Origin: an uncultured Oscillospiraceae bacterium
GTDB lineage: Bacteria > Bacillota > Clostridia > Oscillospirales > Oscillospiraceae
Direction of reading: 5' to 3'
Assembly: GCA_910588455.1 (NCBI GenBank)
Contig: CAJUPG010000014.1
Coordinates: forward strand, 1 to 33,698
Length of the DNA: 33,698 nucleotides
Positions 32,713-33,698 of this stretch are shown piece by piece. Every line of letters begins with the position of its first letter. The stretch's first letter is position 1. Below the pieces are notes generated by a model that saw only the letters and a list, made by a program, of their open reading frames with translations, had not been told where the DNA came from and did no database searches. The translations under genes were made by a program, and so were the position numbers.

Positions 32713-33075
32713 TTATTTCAACCGGTTCGCGCAACCGGGTGAAACCTCGGGAAACATATGGTTCAGCTGCCGCCGCAGGGCCTGCACATCGCCGTTGCTG
32801 CCATCCATCTCGGACAGCAGCTTCCGCATCGCTTGCAGGGCCTGGGCCTTGCTCCGGTTCCAGGGGACCTCCTGCCGGTGCCAGCGGGGCCCGTCCTGTA
32901 CGCAGTCGGGGCGCTTCCCCCCGGAACGCTCCAGAACCTCTCCCCGCAGAATGGGAATCTCCCGGGGGGCCTGGACGGCCAGGGTGCAGCTGTCGCCGCT
33001 GATCCGGTCCAGCTGGACCACTACGTCGCTGCCGACGGTCAGGTACTCGCCCTGCTTCAGATTTAAGCTGAGCAT
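32713..33075 (-). CDS. csrA-like: Divergent CsrA-family protein with C-terminal extension
   Basis: Residues 1-50 (MLSLNLKQGEYLTVGSDVVV, then DSCTLAVQAPREIPILRGEVLER) align with CsrA, a homodimeric RNA-binding repressor of translation. L4 and R44 match key RNA-contact positions of E. coli CsrA, but R6 is Leu and H43 is Leu. About 70 further residues follow, including a predicted helix (RSKAQALQAMRKLLSEM), whereas CsrA normally ends at about 60-75. It starts at 33075 after AAAGGAG, 58 bases below the recombinase-like gene and 130 bases above flagellin, on the same strand. In Firmicutes CsrA controls flagellin translation and is antagonised by FliW. No fliW is in this window. Confidence 0.75.
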   Translation of the reverse strand: MLSLNLKQGEYLTVGSDVVVQLDRISGDSCTLAVQAPREIPILRGEVLERSGGKRPDCVQDGPRWHRQEVPWNRSKAQALQAMRKLLSEMDGSNGDVQALRRQLNHMFPEVSPGCANRLK

Positions 33076-33133
33076 ACATTCAACTCCTTTTGCGGTATCG
33101 CGGTACAGCTCCCTCCGTCCGCAAGCTCCAATG

Positions 33134-33511
33134 TTAAACGGCGCACTCGCCGGTTTCCCGGACCCGGGCCGCCGCCCGGTAGAAGGATTTACGGGTGATG
33201 CCGCAAATCTCCGCCGCCTCCATCACAGACATTTCTCCGTTTCGCCACGCCTGGTAGCATTTCCCGAACCCCTCCGGCAAGGGCTTTGCCGTCGGCCCGA
33301 ACCGGACCCCCTTTGCCTTCGCCTTGGCGATGCCCTCCGCCTGCTTTTGGCGGCGCTCCTCCCGCTGGCGCTTTTGGGCCATCGCATAGAACAGGTCCGA
33401 GACAAACTGCGTAAGCATTTCCTGGCTGGATTCCATATCTGCCTCCGCAAAAAGAGAAATGATTTCTTCCGTTTTCTCCTTCAGCTCCGCCTGAATGTCC
33501 ACCGCAGCCAT
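33134..33511 (-). CDS. Serine-recombinase-derived DNA-binding protein without catalytic domain
   Basis: The 125-residue product resembles only the C-terminal part of small serine recombinases. Residues about 28-68 (SSQEMLTQFVSDLFYAMAQKRQ then RRQKQAEGIAKAKAKG) look like the long dimerisation helix E. Residues 69-75 (VRFGPTA) correspond to the minor-groove arm (usually GRP), and SVMEAAEICGITRKSFYRAA at 95-114 is the Hin-type helix-turn-helix. The catalytic serine domain is missing, and no upstream piece of it is visible. I chose ATG at 33511, preceded by AAAGGAGG; the reading to 33586 has no site. It probably acts as a dimeric DNA-binding regulator, perhaps on the palindromes just upstream. 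Confidence 0.65.
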   Translation of the reverse strand: MAAVDIQAELKEKTEEIISLFAEADMESSQEMLTQFVSDLFYAMAQKRQREERRQKQAEGIAKAKAKGVRFGPTAKPLPEGFGKCYQAWRNGEMSVMEAAEICGITRKSFYRAAARVRETGECAV

Positions 33512-33530
33512 GGAAGCCTCCTTTCCCGGC

Positions 33531-33558
33531 ATTCTATAAAAGCGTACTTTTTTAGAAC
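33531..33558. repeat. 28-bp palindromic site, promoter-downstream copy
   Basis: Two 12-bp arms (ATTCTATAAAAG and CTTTTTTAGAAC) surround the centre CGTA, with 10 of 12 positions paired. It lies 19 bases upstream of the chosen start of the recombinase-like gene. It is a near copy of the site at 33645-33672. Confidence 0.85.
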
Positions 33559-33583
33559 GGGCCTTTTTTTGCTTACAACCCTT

Positions 33584-33610
33584 CAATCGGCAGGATCTCA
33601 GAAAAAGTTA
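33584..33610 (-). promoter_or_regulatory. Sigma-D (flagellar sigma-28)-like promoter
   Basis: On the minus strand, TAAC (33610-33607), a 15-base spacer and GCCGATTG (33591-33584) fit the flagellar sigma pattern TAAA-N15-GCCGATAT at nine of twelve positions. It lies in the spacer between the two palindromes and points to the recombinase-like gene, csrA and flagellin. Confidence 0.55.
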
Positions 33611-33644
33611 ATACTTTTTTTGAAACTTCTCCAACAAAATTTTC

Positions 33645-33672
33645 GTTCTAAAAAAGTACGCTTTTTTAGAAC
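33645..33672. repeat. 28-bp perfect palindromic site, promoter-upstream copy
   Basis: The arms GTTCTAAAAAAG and CTTTTTTAGAAC are perfectly complementary around the centre TACG. A 21-bp stretch (33645-33665) is an exact inverted copy of 33538-33558. The right flanks (GGGC plus a T run ending TTGC, to 33683 and 33572) are instead repeated directly. Confidence 0.9.
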
Positions 33673-33698
33673 GGGCTTTTTGCATTTATCAGACAAGA

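Noticed and set aside
33512..33586. Longer start for the recombinase-like gene (25 extra residues)
   Set aside because: The extension runs through the palindrome, has no ribosome site, and would overlap the predicted promoter. The ATG at 33511 has AAAGGAGG.
33531..33672. Palindromes as intrinsic terminators
   Set aside because: The stems are AT-rich with weak pairing. The sites match in both arms, are duplicated, and flank a promoter. This suits protein-binding sites better.

Overview
The window reads as chromosome of a GC-rich, flagellated, endospore-lineage Firmicute, most likely Oscillospiraceae (Oscillibacter/Flavonifractor-like). The reasons are an IspH-ribosomal protein S1 fusion, a carD-ispD-ispF block, an scpA-scpB-DUF2953-ytfJ-dac-rluB block, and an SLH-anchored surface protein. 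No tRNA, rRNA, insertion sequence, prophage or CRISPR array is visible. The species assignment is inference.

Positions 1-13.7 kb are conserved housekeeping DNA, all on the minus strand. They hold rplJ-rplL behind an L10-type attenuator leader, then carD, ispD and ispF. Next is a tightly overlapping operon led by an RpiR-type regulator (regulator, FAD oxidoreductase, cmk, plsC, ispH-rpsA). Last is the M50 protease-scpA-scpB-DUF2953-ytfJ-dac-rluB series. Most internal junctions are ATGA stop/start overlaps, and consensus-like promoters can be placed at the operon heads.

Positions 14-20.5 kb are on the plus strand. They contain a 1131-residue secreted SLH protein, an FMN riboswitch driving a RibU riboflavin transporter, a CofE-family ligase with its own promoter, and a two-OB-fold SSB-like protein.

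Positions 20.6-33.7 kb are on the minus strand and look like a flagellar filament locus. In transcription order it runs: a small protein with a serine-recombinase DNA-binding domain but no catalytic domain, a divergent CsrA, a 736-residue flagellin, an intrinsic terminator, then eight tightly linked glycan genes. These are a large GT2 glycosyltransferase, glucose-1-phosphate cytidylyltransferase, GT2, radical SAM enzyme, FkbM methyltransferase, GT2, nucleotide-sugar dehydrogenase and SGNH hydrolase. The arrangement suggests flagellin glycosylation.

The most interesting part is the right edge. Two 28-bp palindromes shaped like serine-recombinase crossover sites, with opposite central dinucleotides, flank a sigma-D-like promoter directed at the recombinase-like gene, csrA and possibly flagellin. 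The flagellin leader carries a perfect CsrA-type hairpin (AGGA loop) plus a GGA in the Shine-Dalgarno. Together these suggest a layered switch for the filament: DNA-level control by a recombinase-derived protein, and RNA-level control by CsrA.
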